A stretch of 64,000 bases of DNA, taken from contig NZ_CP026363.1 of the NCBI RefSeq assembly GCF_004117055.1, positions 1,727,501 to 1,791,500 on the forward strand, given 5' to 3'. Below are positions 45,204 to 53,874 of this stretch, one piece after another (positions within the stretch are counted from its first letter, which is position 1; each line of letters begins with the position of its first letter). This stretch comes from Brevibacillus agri. GTDB lineage: Bacteria; Bacillota; Bacilli; Brevibacillales; Brevibacillaceae. The notes beneath the pieces are model-generated. The model was given only the letters and a program-made list of their open reading frames with translations. It did no database searches and was not told the origin of the DNA. Made by a program: the position numbers and the translations under genes.

Positions 45204-46712
45204 ATGGATTACAGAGAACGCATATTTTTGCAGGAGGGAGCCAGTTTCCCGGGGAAGACGTACGTAGAGGCGGTTTTGGAGCCGGCATTCAACGAGGCCA
45301 AACACCACCTGTTGCAGCCGATGATGGCGATCAACAAGGCGCATCTAATCATGCTGCGCGAGACGGAATTGATTACAGACGACGAGGCCAAGCAGATTGC
45401 CCGCGCGCTCTGCGGGATCGAGCCGGAAGAGTTGCGTCGCTCGGCCTATACCGGGCAGTTTGAAGATTTGTTCTTTCAGGTAGAGAGCCGTTTGCTGGAG
45501 CTGGCCCCCGATGTGGCTGGCAACCTGCACCTGGCCCGCAGCCGCAATGACATGGGGATCACGATCTACCGCATGGTGCTGCGCGAAAAATTGCTGGTGA
45601 CGATCGCTTCTGCCCTCTATCTGAAAGAGCATTTGCTCCTTTTTGCGCAAGAACACGCCGAGACGGTCATGATCGGTTATACGCATACCCAGCAGGCGCA
45701 GCCAACGACCATGGCGCATTACATCATGGCGGCGACAGACCTGCTTGGCCGCGATATCAAGCGGCTGATCCAGGCGTATCAGACAGTCAACCGTTCCCCG
45801 ATGGGGGCCGCCGCCCTGACGACCTCCGGCTTTGCCATCAGCCGCGAGCGGATGCGCGAACTGCTCGGCTTTGACGAACTGGTGGAAAATTCGTATGACG
45901 CCGTCTGCGGCGCGGATTACTTGGGCGAGGTGGCGACGGCGGTACAACTGGCTGCGATCAACCTGGGGCGCACAGTCCAGGATATGCTGCTCTGGTGCAC
46001 GCAGGAGTTTGGCGCGCTGAAAGTCGCAAGCCCGTACGTGCAGATCAGCTCGATCATGCCGCAAAAACGCAATCCGGTTTCGTTTGAACATATGCGCTCG
46101 CTGTTGTCCAGCAGCGCCGGAAATGCAACGACTGTGTTGACGATGATGCACAACACGCCGTTTGGCGACATCGTCGACACCGAAGACGACATGCAGCCGT
46201 ACGCCTGGAAAAGCATGGCCGTGCTGGAGCAGATGTACCGCCTGATGGCGTGCGTCGTCGGGACGATGGAAGTCAACAAGGACGTTTTGCTGGAACGAGC
46301 CAAAGGCAGCTTCGCAACCGTGACGGAGCTTGCGGATACACTGGTGCGCACAGATCGCCTCTCGTTCCGCAAGGCGCATCACATCGTGAGCCGCGTGGTC
46401 AAGGAAGCGACCAGCGCCAACCTTTTGGCCAACCAGATCAGCCTTGCGCTGGTCAACCGTGCGGCGGTGGACGTGATTGGACGAGAGCTGTCGATTACGG
46501 CAGAAGAGCTGCGACTGGCACTCGATCCGGTGCACTTTGTCATGATCCGCAAGCTGCCGGGCGGCCCGAATCCGGAAGAAATCAAGCGGCAAATCGCTGA
46601 GCGCAGAGCCGTTCTCCAGCAGGAAAACGCATGGCTTGTCGCGAAAAAACAAGCCTGCACAGATGTAATGAACAGGCTCGACCAGATGACAGCCGAATGG
46701 AGTGTGGGGTAA
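45204..46712 (+). CDS. Argininosuccinate-lyase-like (fumarase/aspartase superfamily) enzyme
   Basis: A 502-residue lyase. The superfamily signature SSIMPQKRNP (282-291, catalytic serine) and the HTQQAQP segment (His161) are intact, so it should be active. True ArgH normally sits with argG; here the context is PIG-L deacetylases and a sugar kinase. A reaction that eliminates fumarate or a related acid from an amino-sugar or amino-acid adduct is plausible but unproven. AAGGAG precedes the ATG. The next gene starts inside its stop codon (TAATG). Confidence 0.85.
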   Translation: MDYRERIFLQEGASFPGKTYVEAVLEPAFNEAKHHLLQPMMAINKAHLIMLRETELITDDEAKQIARALCGIEPEELRRSAYTGQFEDLFFQVESRLLELAPDVAGNLHLARSRNDMGITIYRMVLREKLLVTIASALYLKEHLLLFAQEHAETVMIGYTHTQQAQPTTMAHYIMAATDLLGRDIKRLIQAYQTVNRSPMGAAALTTSGFAISRERMRELLGFDELVENSYDAVCGADYLGEVATAVQLAAINLGRTVQDMLLWCTQEFGALKVASPYVQISSIMPQKRNPVSFEHMRSLLSSSAGNATTVLTMMHNTPFGDIVDTEDDMQPYAWKSMAVLEQMYRLMACVVGTMEVNKDVLLERAKGSFATVTELADTLVRTDRLSFRKAHHIVSRVVKEATSANLLANQISLALVNRAAVDVIGRELSITAEELRLALDPVHFVMIRKLPGGPNPEEIKRQIAERRAVLQQENAWLVAKKQACTDVMNRLDQMTAEWSVG

Positions 46713-47722
46713 TGGCAGTGGTGCGAATACCTCTTCTGGCAGTGGACGGAGGGGGCACCAAATGCTTGGCGGTGCTCGCGGACCGAGCGGCAAGAGAAGT
46801 CGGCCAAGGCCGTTCTGGCTCTTGCAATTATCAAGGAATCGGAGAAGAAGCGGCTGCTCGCGAGCTGGTCGCAGCGATTCGCCAGGCGATGGAGGATGCG
46901 GCAGGGCGCGGCACCTTGCCCCCGTTTGTCTCGGGACAGGGCGCAGGCGAGCTGGAATGGGAAGTGGACTGCGCCGTTTTCGGGATCGCAGGTCTGGACA
47001 CGGAGCACGATCGGCGGGTGATCTCGCAAATGGTGAGTAAAGTGCTCGATCAGCTCGGCATTCGCGTCCACCAACTCATCGTGGAAAACGACGGGTTTGC
47101 CGCCTTGCTCGGCGCAACTGGCGGCAAGCCGGGCATCCTCGTCATCGCCGGGACAGGTTCCATCGCCTTTGGCGTCAACGAGGCGCAGGAAACGGCACGC
47201 GCCGGAGGCTGGGGCCATCGGGTCGGCGACGAGGGAAGCGGCTACTGGATCGGCAAGCAGGCGATCATGGCTGTGCTGCGGGCAGCAGACGGCCGCGGCG
47301 AGCCGACGCTTTTGAAGGAGCTGCTACTCCCGCACGTAGGGCTTGCGCGCGTCGACGAGCTGTTCAATTGGACCTACAGCGAGCACTATTCCGTAGAAAA
47401 AGTAGGCGAGCTGTCTCCTTTGGTCAGCCAGGCGGCGCTCGCGGGAGATCAGGTGGCAGCGCACATTTTGCAGGTGGCGGGCGAAGAGTTGTTTGCTGCG
47501 GCTCGCGCTGTCATTGAGGCGCTGGACATGAAGACGAAGCCGTTTCAGATGATTATGCAGGGCGGCGTCCTGCAAAACGACGATCGCGTCCGCAAAATCG
47601 TCGTGGAGCACGTCCAGCGCTACGCTGCCCAGGTCGTCATCGAAAACGCGCAAAACGAACCGATCTACGGTGTCATAGCAAAAGGATTGGCGTATTTGGA
47701 GCGTCAATCCGGCAGCAAGTGA
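46712..47722 (+). CDS. BadF/BadG-type ATPase, probable N-acetylglucosamine kinase
   Basis: A 336-residue ASKHA-fold protein: N-terminal phosphate loop LAVDGGGTKCLAVL, LVIAGTGSIAFG and a HRVGDEGSGYWIG segment, as in eukaryotic-type GlcNAc kinase and bacterial MurK-like enzymes. It probably phosphorylates an amino sugar produced by the surrounding deacetylases and lyase. Its start overlaps the lyase stop (TAATG), which means tight coupling. Confidence 0.87.
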   Translation: MAVVRIPLLAVDGGGTKCLAVLADRAAREVGQGRSGSCNYQGIGEEAAARELVAAIRQAMEDAAGRGTLPPFVSGQGAGELEWEVDCAVFGIAGLDTEHDRRVISQMVSKVLDQLGIRVHQLIVENDGFAALLGATGGKPGILVIAGTGSIAFGVNEAQETARAGGWGHRVGDEGSGYWIGKQAIMAVLRAADGRGEPTLLKELLLPHVGLARVDELFNWTYSEHYSVEKVGELSPLVSQAALAGDQVAAHILQVAGEELFAAARAVIEALDMKTKPFQMIMQGGVLQNDDRVRKIVVEHVQRYAAQVVIENAQNEPIYGVIAKGLAYLERQSGSK

Positions 47723-47732
47723 GGTGCCTGAA

Positions 47733-48470
47733 ATGAAAAAAGTGATGGTCGTTTTTCCCCACCCGGATGACGAATCGTTCGCCTGCGGGGGAACACTGGC
47801 CAAATGCAAGGCAAAAGGCCAGGAGACGCGCCTATTGTGCATTACGTCCGGCTGCAAGGGGCGCTCCGGACCGTTTGCGATTGAATGCAGGGAAAAGCTG
47901 GCCCGTCACCGGGAGCAGGAGCTGGCAAAGGCCGCGGAAGTGCTCGGCATCAAGCGCCTTGATTTGCTCCGCTATGCAGACGGCTCCCTGCAACATGCCG
48001 ATCTGCACGAGCTGACCGCCAAAATTCGCGACGCAATCGTGGAGTGGAAGCCTAACGTCGTCATCACGTTTCCGCCAGACGGCGTGACAGGCCACCCCGA
48101 TCACATTGTCACCTGCAAAGCGACGACGCTGGCTGTCGCGCAGGCAGAGGAGCAGCTTGCTTGCGGGGAATATCCGGATTTGTACTACGTCTCGATCCCG
48201 CATTACTACGACCATTGCCCGGATCGCGGCCCCGAGCCTGCTGTTCCCATCACCGGCAAAGTAGACATCACCGACTACCGGACGCAAAAAGGGGAAGCGC
48301 TGCGCGCCCACCAAAGCCAGGTCTATTCCGTCAACCGCGCCTATCCGGGCGTCATCGACGGCGATTTTTCGGTCATCGGCTGCTACGAGTATTACACGCT
48401 CGTCCGCTCGGCGGGCCAGCGAATCGAGCCAGTCCGGGGGACGAATGGCATTCCGGTAATGGAGCTGTAG
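47733..48470 (+). CDS. Cytosolic PIG-L/LmbE family deacetylase
   Basis: A 245-residue PIG-L protein without a signal peptide. The HPDDE metal motif is at residues 10-14 and GVTGHPDH supplies the third ligand. It resembles BshB-type enzymes, which deacetylate GlcNAc-malate in bacillithiol synthesis. Being the last gene of the ROK locus, 10 bases after the kinase, it more likely works in breakdown of an N-acetylated sugar conjugate. GTGAGGTG precedes the ATG. Confidence 0.87.
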   Translation: MKKVMVVFPHPDDESFACGGTLAKCKAKGQETRLLCITSGCKGRSGPFAIECREKLARHREQELAKAAEVLGIKRLDLLRYADGSLQHADLHELTAKIRDAIVEWKPNVVITFPPDGVTGHPDHIVTCKATTLAVAQAEEQLACGEYPDLYYVSIPHYYDHCPDRGPEPAVPITGKVDITDYRTQKGEALRAHQSQVYSVNRAYPGVIDGDFSVIGCYEYYTLVRSAGQRIEPVRGTNGIPVMEL

Positions 48471-48521
48471 AGCGGCTTTGCCCGCTCGTCCCGCAATCCG
48501 CAAGAACATGTCTGTTTATCC

Positions 48522-48563
48522 AGCGGCTGTTTTCCGTCATTGGGCGGAAGCAGCCGCTTTTTT
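48522..48563 (+). terminator. Terminator of the ROK locus
   Basis: AGCGGCTG pairs with CAGCCGCT, with an inner CCG/CGG, followed by a T run. Confidence 0.85.
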
Positions 48564-48686
48564 CAACCGTACATGTGACGGCGAATCTAGCTCAGCCATT
48601 TGATAGACTGCTTTCATCGGGCATATAATGAGGAGAGAAAAGGTTATTTTGCTTGAGCGCCTGATGAAGAGAAGAGGTGGCTTCTT

Positions 48687-49034
48687 ATCGCGAATCCGAC
48701 AAAAGGGCAAAAAGACAAAAAAGTTCTGAGATATATCAAGGCGTACAGGGAAATTTTGAACATGATCGAAAACGGCCTTTATCCTGAAAACAGCAAACTT
48801 CCGTCCGAATCAGAATTGTCCCACATGCGTGGCATCAGCCGGATGACTTTGCGGCAGGCGCTTTTGCTGCTTCAGGAAGACAGGTATATCGTCATGCGTC
48901 TCGGCTCCGGCAGCTATGTCAGCAAGGTGCCCAGCGAAAAACGTGCAGGACTGGAAAAAAAGACAAACCCGGTCTATACAAGCTCGCAGTATGGCAGCAA
49001 CGGGCTTGACCCAAGAAAGGAGCGGCAGCGATGA
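48687..49034 (+). CDS. GntR-type DNA-binding protein, truncated; start uncertain
   Basis: The frame encodes a GntR winged helix (VLRYIKAYREILNMIENGLY; SKLPSESELSHMRGISRMTL; GSGSYVSK) and then only about 35 further residues, so the effector domain of a normal GntR regulator is missing. The first standard start in frame is TTG at 48756, which would cut off the first helix. An ATC at 48687 with AGAGGTGG upstream could be a rare start; a damaged start is equally possible. The stop overlaps the next ATG (ATGA). Confidence 0.6.
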   Translation: MANPTKGQKDKKVLRYIKAYREILNMIENGLYPENSKLPSESELSHMRGISRMTLRQALLLLQEDRYIVMRLGSGSYVSKVPSEKRAGLEKKTNPVYTSSQYGSNGLDPRKERQR

Positions 49035-49285
49035 ATTTTTTCCTCACTCTCTTTTCCAAATACAAATGCCTGATCTATACGGCGTTTGGCCACGAGCAAT
49101 ATTTGCAAATCGTGCACAAGCTGTCTGCCCACGGAGTGCGGTTTCGGACCCGTTCGCATTCATATGGAAGCAATTATTTCGGTGACAGTGCGGGCATGCT
49201 TCCCCGCGACAATCGGACGCAGTACGATATTTACGTCAAAAAAGAAGACGTGGCCAAGGCTCATCAGGCGATTCATGCAAGGTGA
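49031..49285 (+). CDS. Unknown 84-residue protein
   Basis: A small soluble protein (MNFFLTLFSKYKCLIYTAFG) ending TQYDIYVKKEDVAKAHQAIH. The end is reminiscent of DUF2007-like signal-transducing domains, but I cannot assign it. AAGGAGCGGC precedes the ATG, which overlaps the GntR stop, so the two are cotranslated. The end of the gene is repeated 81 bases downstream. Confidence 0.65.
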   Translation: MNFFLTLFSKYKCLIYTAFGHEQYLQIVHKLSAHGVRFRTRSHSYGSNYFGDSAGMLPRDNRTQYDIYVKKEDVAKAHQAIHAR

Positions 49286-49371
49286 GGCGTCCGTTCTGAT
49301 GGCTCCCCAGCCGCGCTCGCTAGACGAGTTCGAAGCTAAGGCCGAGCGGGCAATCCATGCAAGGTGAGGCG
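49268..49371 (+). repeat. Direct repeat at the 3' end of the 84-residue gene
   Basis: GCGATTCATGCAAGGTGAGG (49268) recurs as GCAATCCATGCAAGGTGAGG (49350), with CG after both copies. The spacing of about 81-82 bases suggests a small tandem duplication covering the last codons and stop. Confidence 0.6.
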
Positions 49372-49481
49372 CCCAGGTCTTCCGGCGCAACTCGCCCCGC
49401 TTTCTATACGAATCGGCGAGCCATTATATATAATGAAATGGGAAATTTGTGCAAGCGAAAGAGAGCGAGGAGGAAACAGAC

Positions 49482-50039
49482 GTGTCCGTAGTAGAAGCAC
49501 TCAAAGAGAGAAGAGCCGTCCGCAACTATATTCCAAAAGAAGTCGAGACTGAAAAAATCAAGGCCTTGCTGGATTGCGCCGTATTGGCGCCGAATGACCG
49601 CTTGCGTCAGCCGTGGCATTTTTACGTCATCCGCGGAGAGGCGAAGCAACGGTTTGAGGCGATCGCCAAGGAGTTTTTGCTGGAGCGCTTTCCAACCAAG
49701 CCGAATCTCGTTCAGGATTCTTTGGCCGTTTTGGAAAAAACGCCGCTCGTTATCGTCGTGACAGCCGATGTGATTCCGGGCGACGAAGCTTCGTCGGAAG
49801 ACAACGAGTACGCGGTGTGCTGCGCGATTCATTCCATGTGGCTCGCTGCCCGGGAGCTCGGGCTGGGCATGGTGTGGCGCACGCGAGGCGTAGGACTGGT
49901 GCGTGACGAGCGCCTGATGCAATTCCTCGGCTCGCCAGAAAACAAAAAGGTCGTAGGCACGCTGTTCATCGGCTATCCGGAAGCGGATGCGCCTGTGACA
50001 AGCCGCGTCGCTGCGGAAGACAAGACGACCTGGCTGTAA
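49482..50039 (+). CDS. Nitroreductase family protein
   Basis: A 185-residue FMN-dependent nitroreductase: N-terminal KERRAVRNYIPKEV (FMN phosphate contact), CAVLAPNDRLRQPWHFYVI and the C-terminal GTLFIGYPE. It should reduce nitro or enone compounds with NAD(P)H. The GTG at 49482 has GAGGAGG eight bases upstream. It stands alone; the broken permease follows after about 80 bases. Confidence 0.87.
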   Translation: MSVVEALKERRAVRNYIPKEVETEKIKALLDCAVLAPNDRLRQPWHFYVIRGEAKQRFEAIAKEFLLERFPTKPNLVQDSLAVLEKTPLVIVVTADVIPGDEASSEDNEYAVCCAIHSMWLAARELGLGMVWRTRGVGLVRDERLMQFLGSPENKKVVGTLFIGYPEADAPVTSRVAAEDKTTWL

Positions 50040-50118
50040 AAGATGTAAAATACACCGGAAAACATGCGGCAACAGAAACGATCCATGCATAAGGCCACAG
50101 GCAGCTACAGGCTTCCTT

Positions 50119-51066
50119 TTGCTTGCGACAGGCACTGTGCTCGCCTGGGCATTCGGCCTGCAAGATCGGGCCGCGATTGCTGCTTCCATGCAGTCGTTTG
50201 GCTTCAATCCGCCGACGGTGCACATTGACAGCCTGATTCAAGGGATTCCGCACGCGCTGCCGTACTTGGCTTCTGCTGTGCCGCTCGGGCTGGCCAACTA
50301 TATTTTTGACCTGGAAAACATCGAGAGTGCGCATGCCGCAGGGGACGAGTACAAGACGAGACAGGTCATGCTCGCCAACGGCATTTCCTCGATCATCGGC
50401 TGCTTCTGCGGCAACCCGTACCCGGTCACGGTCTACGTCGGACATGCCGGCTGGAAGTCGCTCGGCGCAGGAATCGGCTACACGGTCGCGACAGGCTTGT
50501 CGATGTTCCTTATTTCCCTGTTCGGGATCGGCGCCTTTTTGCTCGCGGTCATCCCGGTGGCGGCGATCGTGCCGATTCTCGTCTACATCGGAATCGTCAC
50601 GGCGAATCAGGTCGTGCGCGAGACGCCGAAGCTGGAAGTTCCGGTCATTTTCACTTGCATGTTCCCGTGGATCGCAAACTGGGCGCTGACCTTGACCAAC
50701 AACGTGCTGTCTGCCGCCGGAACGACAGGCGCACAGGTCGGGGCTGCCGTCATGGCGAACAAAGGCGTGTACTACAACGGCCTGGTTCACCTCGGCAACG
50801 GCGCGCCGATCAGCAGCATGGTCTGGGGTTGCATCGCGATTTTTGCGATTACGGACAGGCCGTTGCGCGGCGCTGTCGCTGGTGCTGCGGGGGCGATTTT
50901 GTCCGTGTTCGGCATCATCCACTCCCCGACTGTCGGCTTCGCGCTGGAGCCGTCCATGCAGTTCGTCTACTCGTACCTGATGGTCGCCGCTATTTTCGTC
51001 GGCAAGTACATGATGGACAAAAACGCGCCGCACGCCCAACTGCAACAAACAGACGCAAAAGCTTGA
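50119..51066 (+). pseudogene. NCS2-like (xanthine/uracil-type) permease, 5'-truncated
   Basis: The 315-residue product starts inside a membrane helix (TGTVLAWAFGLQ) and contains the C-terminal half of a permease of the AzgA/NCS2 kind (GNPYPVTVYVGHAGWKSLGAG; IPVAAIVPILVYIGIVTANQ). The frame is open a few codons upstream (QAATGFLL) but has no start or ribosome site, and the expected first 200 or more residues are absent between it and the nitroreductase. The family assignment is moderate. Confidence 0.65.
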
Positions 51067-51087
51067 CCGTCCCGTCCGAAAAGCGAA

Positions 51088-51128
51088 GAAAGCCATGATC
51101 TGAAACAACTAGATCATGGCTTTCTTTT
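51088..51128. terminator. Strong bidirectional terminator
   Basis: GAAAGCCATGATCT pairs perfectly with AGATCATGGCTTTC. A/T runs flank it on both sides, so it can end the permease remnant and the small minus-strand gene. Confidence 0.9.
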
Positions 51129-51138
51129 TTGCAGTGGA

Positions 51139-51252
51139 TCAGTCGTCGCGGCCGCCGCGAACCGTTACAATCAGTCGGTCGCCGGGACGAAGCGTGAGCC
51201 GGAAAGTCCGCCTGCGGCGTTGTCTGGCCTTGTGCCGTCTTTTGCTGCTCAT
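51139..51252 (-). CDS. Small basic protein (37 residues)
   Basis: The minus-strand frame MSSKRRHKARQRRRRTFRL, ending in VRGGRDD, has GGGGGG seven bases before its ATG and a terminator right after its stop. The first half is almost entirely Arg/Lys, which suggests RNA or DNA binding, and the second half (TLRPGDRLIVTVRGG) is beta-like. It is shorter than ordinary gene-calling limits. No family is recognised. Confidence 0.5.
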   Translation of the reverse strand: MSSKRRHKARQRRRRTFRLTLRPGDRLIVTVRGGRDD

Positions 51253-51398
51253 TGGAAATCCCCCCTTGCTCTTTCGTTACCATACTTTATGCGAGCGACA
51301 GCGAGGTGCTTGGACAAGTGGCGTAGGGAGCTTGACCATTTTTGCGGACGAGGGGGCGATTTGGCGTGTGCTATGGTACGCAACGCGGCTGGCTTTTT

Positions 51399-51426
51399 TT
51401 GTTCACGCGGCCAGCAAAAGTATAGT
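51399..51426 (+). promoter_or_regulatory. Promoter of the RmlD-like gene
   Basis: TTGTTC and TATAGT with 16-base spacing, 42 bases before the gene start. Confidence 0.6.
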
Positions 51427-51467
51427 AGACTTGGATCATACTGGAAAAGGAAGAGAGGGGCGCTGGC

Positions 51468-52370
51468 ATGAACAAGCACCGCGTCTTGCTGCTGGGGGCA
51501 AGCGGTTATTTGGGGGCGCAGATTTGGCAGGAGCTGCGGCGGATTGGCACGTACGAGATCGTCGGGACGTACTGTTCCTCGCCAGCTTCAGATGCTGGCC
51601 TGGTGCAGATGGATGTGACCGATTCCGCGGCGTTTGCGGCATTGCTCGATGAGTTTGCGCCGGATGTCGCCATCTGGGCGCTGATGAGTACCGCCGATGA
51701 GCAGGCCATGATCGCAGCAGGCATGGAGACCTTGCTCGGCCGTTTGCCGGCAAAGAGCAGGCTGATTTACCTATCCACAGACGGCGTTTTCGGGCAAGGG
51801 ACAGGCTCTTTTGCGGAGGACGATCAGCCTGTGCTATTGGACGAGCGAAATCCGCTGGCAGGCTATTCGCATGCAAAATGGTTCGGAGAGACGCTCATCC
51901 GCGAGCGGCACGATCAGCACGTCATCGCCCGCATTGGGCCGATCTACGGCTGCAATTCCCGTGGCAGGTGGGACAAAAGAATCGCGGCGATTCGCCAGGA
52001 GCTGGAGGCTGGCCGTGAAGTCGTGCGCACGGGCAATTTGTACAAGACGTTTCTCCACGTGCAGGACGCGGGCCGAGCGATTGCGGAATTGGCGGGCAAC
52101 CCGTACGTCGGGACATTGCATCTCGGCCCTGCGCAAAAAGAAAGCTATTATTCGTTTGCGCGTAAAATGGCTGCCGCGCTGGGGCTTGATGCCGCTGCCG
52201 TAAAAGAAGATCGCCTGGACGATACAGAAGCAAGGGCAAAAGGCATTCCGCTGGACACTTCGCTGGATACGAGCAGGGCGCGGGAGATTTTGCACACGCG
52301 TTTTCGGCAGGTGGGCGCAGAAGGGACGGCGAGCGGGATGCCGCTGCGGGGAGAAGGGGCTGTTCGTTGA
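51468..52370 (+). CDS. RmlD-like NAD(P)-dependent sugar-nucleotide reductase/epimerase
   Basis: A 300-residue extended SDR. The Rossmann motif is LLGASGYLGAQIW, YLSTDGVFG carries the serine and YSHAKWFGE the YxxxK catalytic pair. It resembles dTDP-4-dehydrorhamnose reductase (RmlD) and related single-gene homologues. No nucleotide-sugar pathway genes are beside it, so the substrate is open. GAGAGGGG precedes the ATG. Confidence 0.82.
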   Translation: MNKHRVLLLGASGYLGAQIWQELRRIGTYEIVGTYCSSPASDAGLVQMDVTDSAAFAALLDEFAPDVAIWALMSTADEQAMIAAGMETLLGRLPAKSRLIYLSTDGVFGQGTGSFAEDDQPVLLDERNPLAGYSHAKWFGETLIRERHDQHVIARIGPIYGCNSRGRWDKRIAAIRQELEAGREVVRTGNLYKTFLHVQDAGRAIAELAGNPYVGTLHLGPAQKESYYSFARKMAAALGLDAAAVKEDRLDDTEARAKGIPLDTSLDTSRAREILHTRFRQVGAEGTASGMPLRGEGAVR

Positions 52371-52592
52371 ACCTCGGTTTTCTTATGGGCAGTCGTCCGG
52401 AAAAATAACTCGCTACGGAATTTCCTCAAAATGAACGCCGCCAAACCGATGCTCGCTATTCGTCAATTCCTTTTGCAACATAACCAGATGATAGCAGTAG
52501 TCGGTTTTGCTCGAGCGCAACCAATCGGTATGCGTAGCTGTTTCCGTAATTCGCGAAACCAGTATAAACCAAGCCCACAAGGAGGTAGCGCT

Positions 52593-52680
52593 ATGAAAAC
52601 TATCGGACTGATCGGCGGCATGAGTTGGGAGTCGTCGCTCGTTTACTACCGTCTGCTGAACGAAACGGTCAAGGAAAAGC
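52593..52680 (+). pseudogene. Aspartate racemase, 5' part (interrupted by an IS)
   Basis: The frame starts MKTIGLIGGMSWESSLVYY after AAGGAGG, the standard opening of Asp/Glu/hydantoin racemases, and is cut at AAGC (52680) by the IS3-family element. The continuation KLGGLHSAKTILYSVDF resumes at 53959. About 220 bases upstream of the start hold no recognised gene or element. Confidence 0.85.
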
Positions 52681-52723
52681 TGGTCATAGCCCCGTCAAGT
52701 AGACACTAAAAAAAGACGCTATC

Positions 52724-53680
52724 TTAAGCGGCGATCGATTCCCGGTATTGGACTGGGGAGAGGTCGCCGAGTTTTTTCTGGAACCGTTCTGTATTGTAGA
52801 ATTCGATGTATTCAGCGATCAGTTTGCGAGCGTGAGCTATATCTCTTGGTTTCTCCAGATACAACTTTTCCGTCTTCAGGTGTGAAAAAAACGATTCAAC
52901 ACAAGCGTTGTCGAAGCAGTTCCCCCGTCTGGAATGGCTTCCGGTTAGCCCTTGTTCTTGCAACAGATTTGCGTATGTCTTGGTAGTGTACTGGAATCCT
53001 TGGTCGGAGTGCAGGATCGCATCTCCATTACCCAGTTGCTTCACCGTAGACAGCACAAGATCAAGATCGTTTCTCTCCGACACTTCCCAAGCAACCGTTT
53101 CGTTATTATACAGATCCAGGACCACGGACAGATAAATGAAGTCATCGACGACTCGAATATAGGTAATATCGGTTACATATTTCTTTCTAGCCTCGTCCGC
53201 AGCGAACTGGCGATTAAGGACATTGTTGAACACGATGGAGGGCTTGCGGCCGGCAAATGGACGCTTTTTGCGGATCACTGAGCGGATGCCCAATTCTCGC
53301 ATCAGTCGGCGAACTTTCTTCGTATTTACTTGTAGTCCCTCTTTGCGTAGAGCCGTGCGCATTCGTTTATACCCAAAGTATGGGCGAATGCGGTGAATTG
53401 CCAGTATATGTTCCTTTAGGTCGGCATCCTGCTCCACACGTACCTTACGAACCTTCTCCGTCGACTTCCACTTGTAGTAGCCCGCCCGGGAGACCTCCGC
53501 TATTTCGCATAGCATGACCACAGCGTACTTGCGACTCATTTCTTCGATCGTCCTAAACCGGGTTTGCTTATCCAACTTCCCTCCCCGTGTAGATTTGGAT
53601 TGAGCTTTTTTAGGTATTCGACCTGCGCTTTCAAGTAGTTGTTCTCTTCCTCTAGACTGCTGAAATACTTCTTGATCCAT
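52724..53680 (-). CDS. IS3-family transposase OrfB (DDE integrase)
   Basis: Retroviral-integrase-type catalytic core with YVTDITYIRV (Asp), HSDQGFQYT (Asp) and NACVESFFSHLKTE (Glu), the DDE triad, preceded by an HTH_21-like segment (YGYKR-type RPYFGYKRMRTAL). The open frame overlaps orfA. The functional product is probably an OrfAB fusion made by -1 slippage at 53611-53605 (A AAA AAG). It appears intact, so the element may be active. Confidence 0.9.
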   Translation of the reverse strand: MDQEVFQQSRGREQLLESAGRIPKKAQSKSTRGGKLDKQTRFRTIEEMSRKYAVVMLCEIAEVSRAGYYKWKSTEKVRKVRVEQDADLKEHILAIHRIRPYFGYKRMRTALRKEGLQVNTKKVRRLMRELGIRSVIRKKRPFAGRKPSIVFNNVLNRQFAADEARKKYVTDITYIRVVDDFIYLSVVLDLYNNETVAWEVSERNDLDLVLSTVKQLGNGDAILHSDQGFQYTTKTYANLLQEQGLTGSHSRRGNCFDNACVESFFSHLKTEKLYLEKPRDIAHARKLIAEYIEFYNTERFQKKLGDLSPVQYRESIAA

Positions 53681-53874
53681 CGCCCTCTATAGTCTTCAAA
53701 CGTTTCACCGTTTTGCCGTTTCTGTACCCACTCCCGAATCTGCGTCTTACTTTTAATGCCTAATTTCTCCATTATCATTGGGTAGCTCCAATGCTCCTCA
53801 ACCCGCAAACGTACTGCTTCGCTCTTCGTTGCTTCGTCATATTGCTGCTGTTTTTGCCCTTTACGTGGCGGCAT
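53536..53874 (-). CDS. IS3-family transposase OrfA (helix-turn-helix subunit)
   Basis: A 112-residue protein with an HTH_Tnp_1 motif (AVRLRVEEHWSYPMIMEKLG; SKTQIREWVQKRQ) and a C-terminal leucine-zipper segment (LEEENNYLKAQVEYLKKL). GGAGGGG lies eight bases before the ATG at 53874. The -1 frameshift signal lies near its end. Confidence 0.88.
   Translation of the reverse strand: MPPRKGQKQQQYDEATKSEAVRLRVEEHWSYPMIMEKLGIKSKTQIREWVQKRQNGETFEDYRGRWIKKYFSSLEEENNYLKAQVEYLKKLNPNLHGEGSWISKPGLGRSKK

Noticed and set aside
45204-46712. Calling this gene argH
   Set aside because: The fold and signature fit, but argG and other arginine genes are absent nearby and the gene is coupled to a sugar kinase and deacetylases.
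49268-49371. Two-copy repeat as a start of a CRISPR or tandem array
   Set aside because: Only two imperfect copies exist, and the first is the end of a coding frame; a small tandem duplication is simpler.
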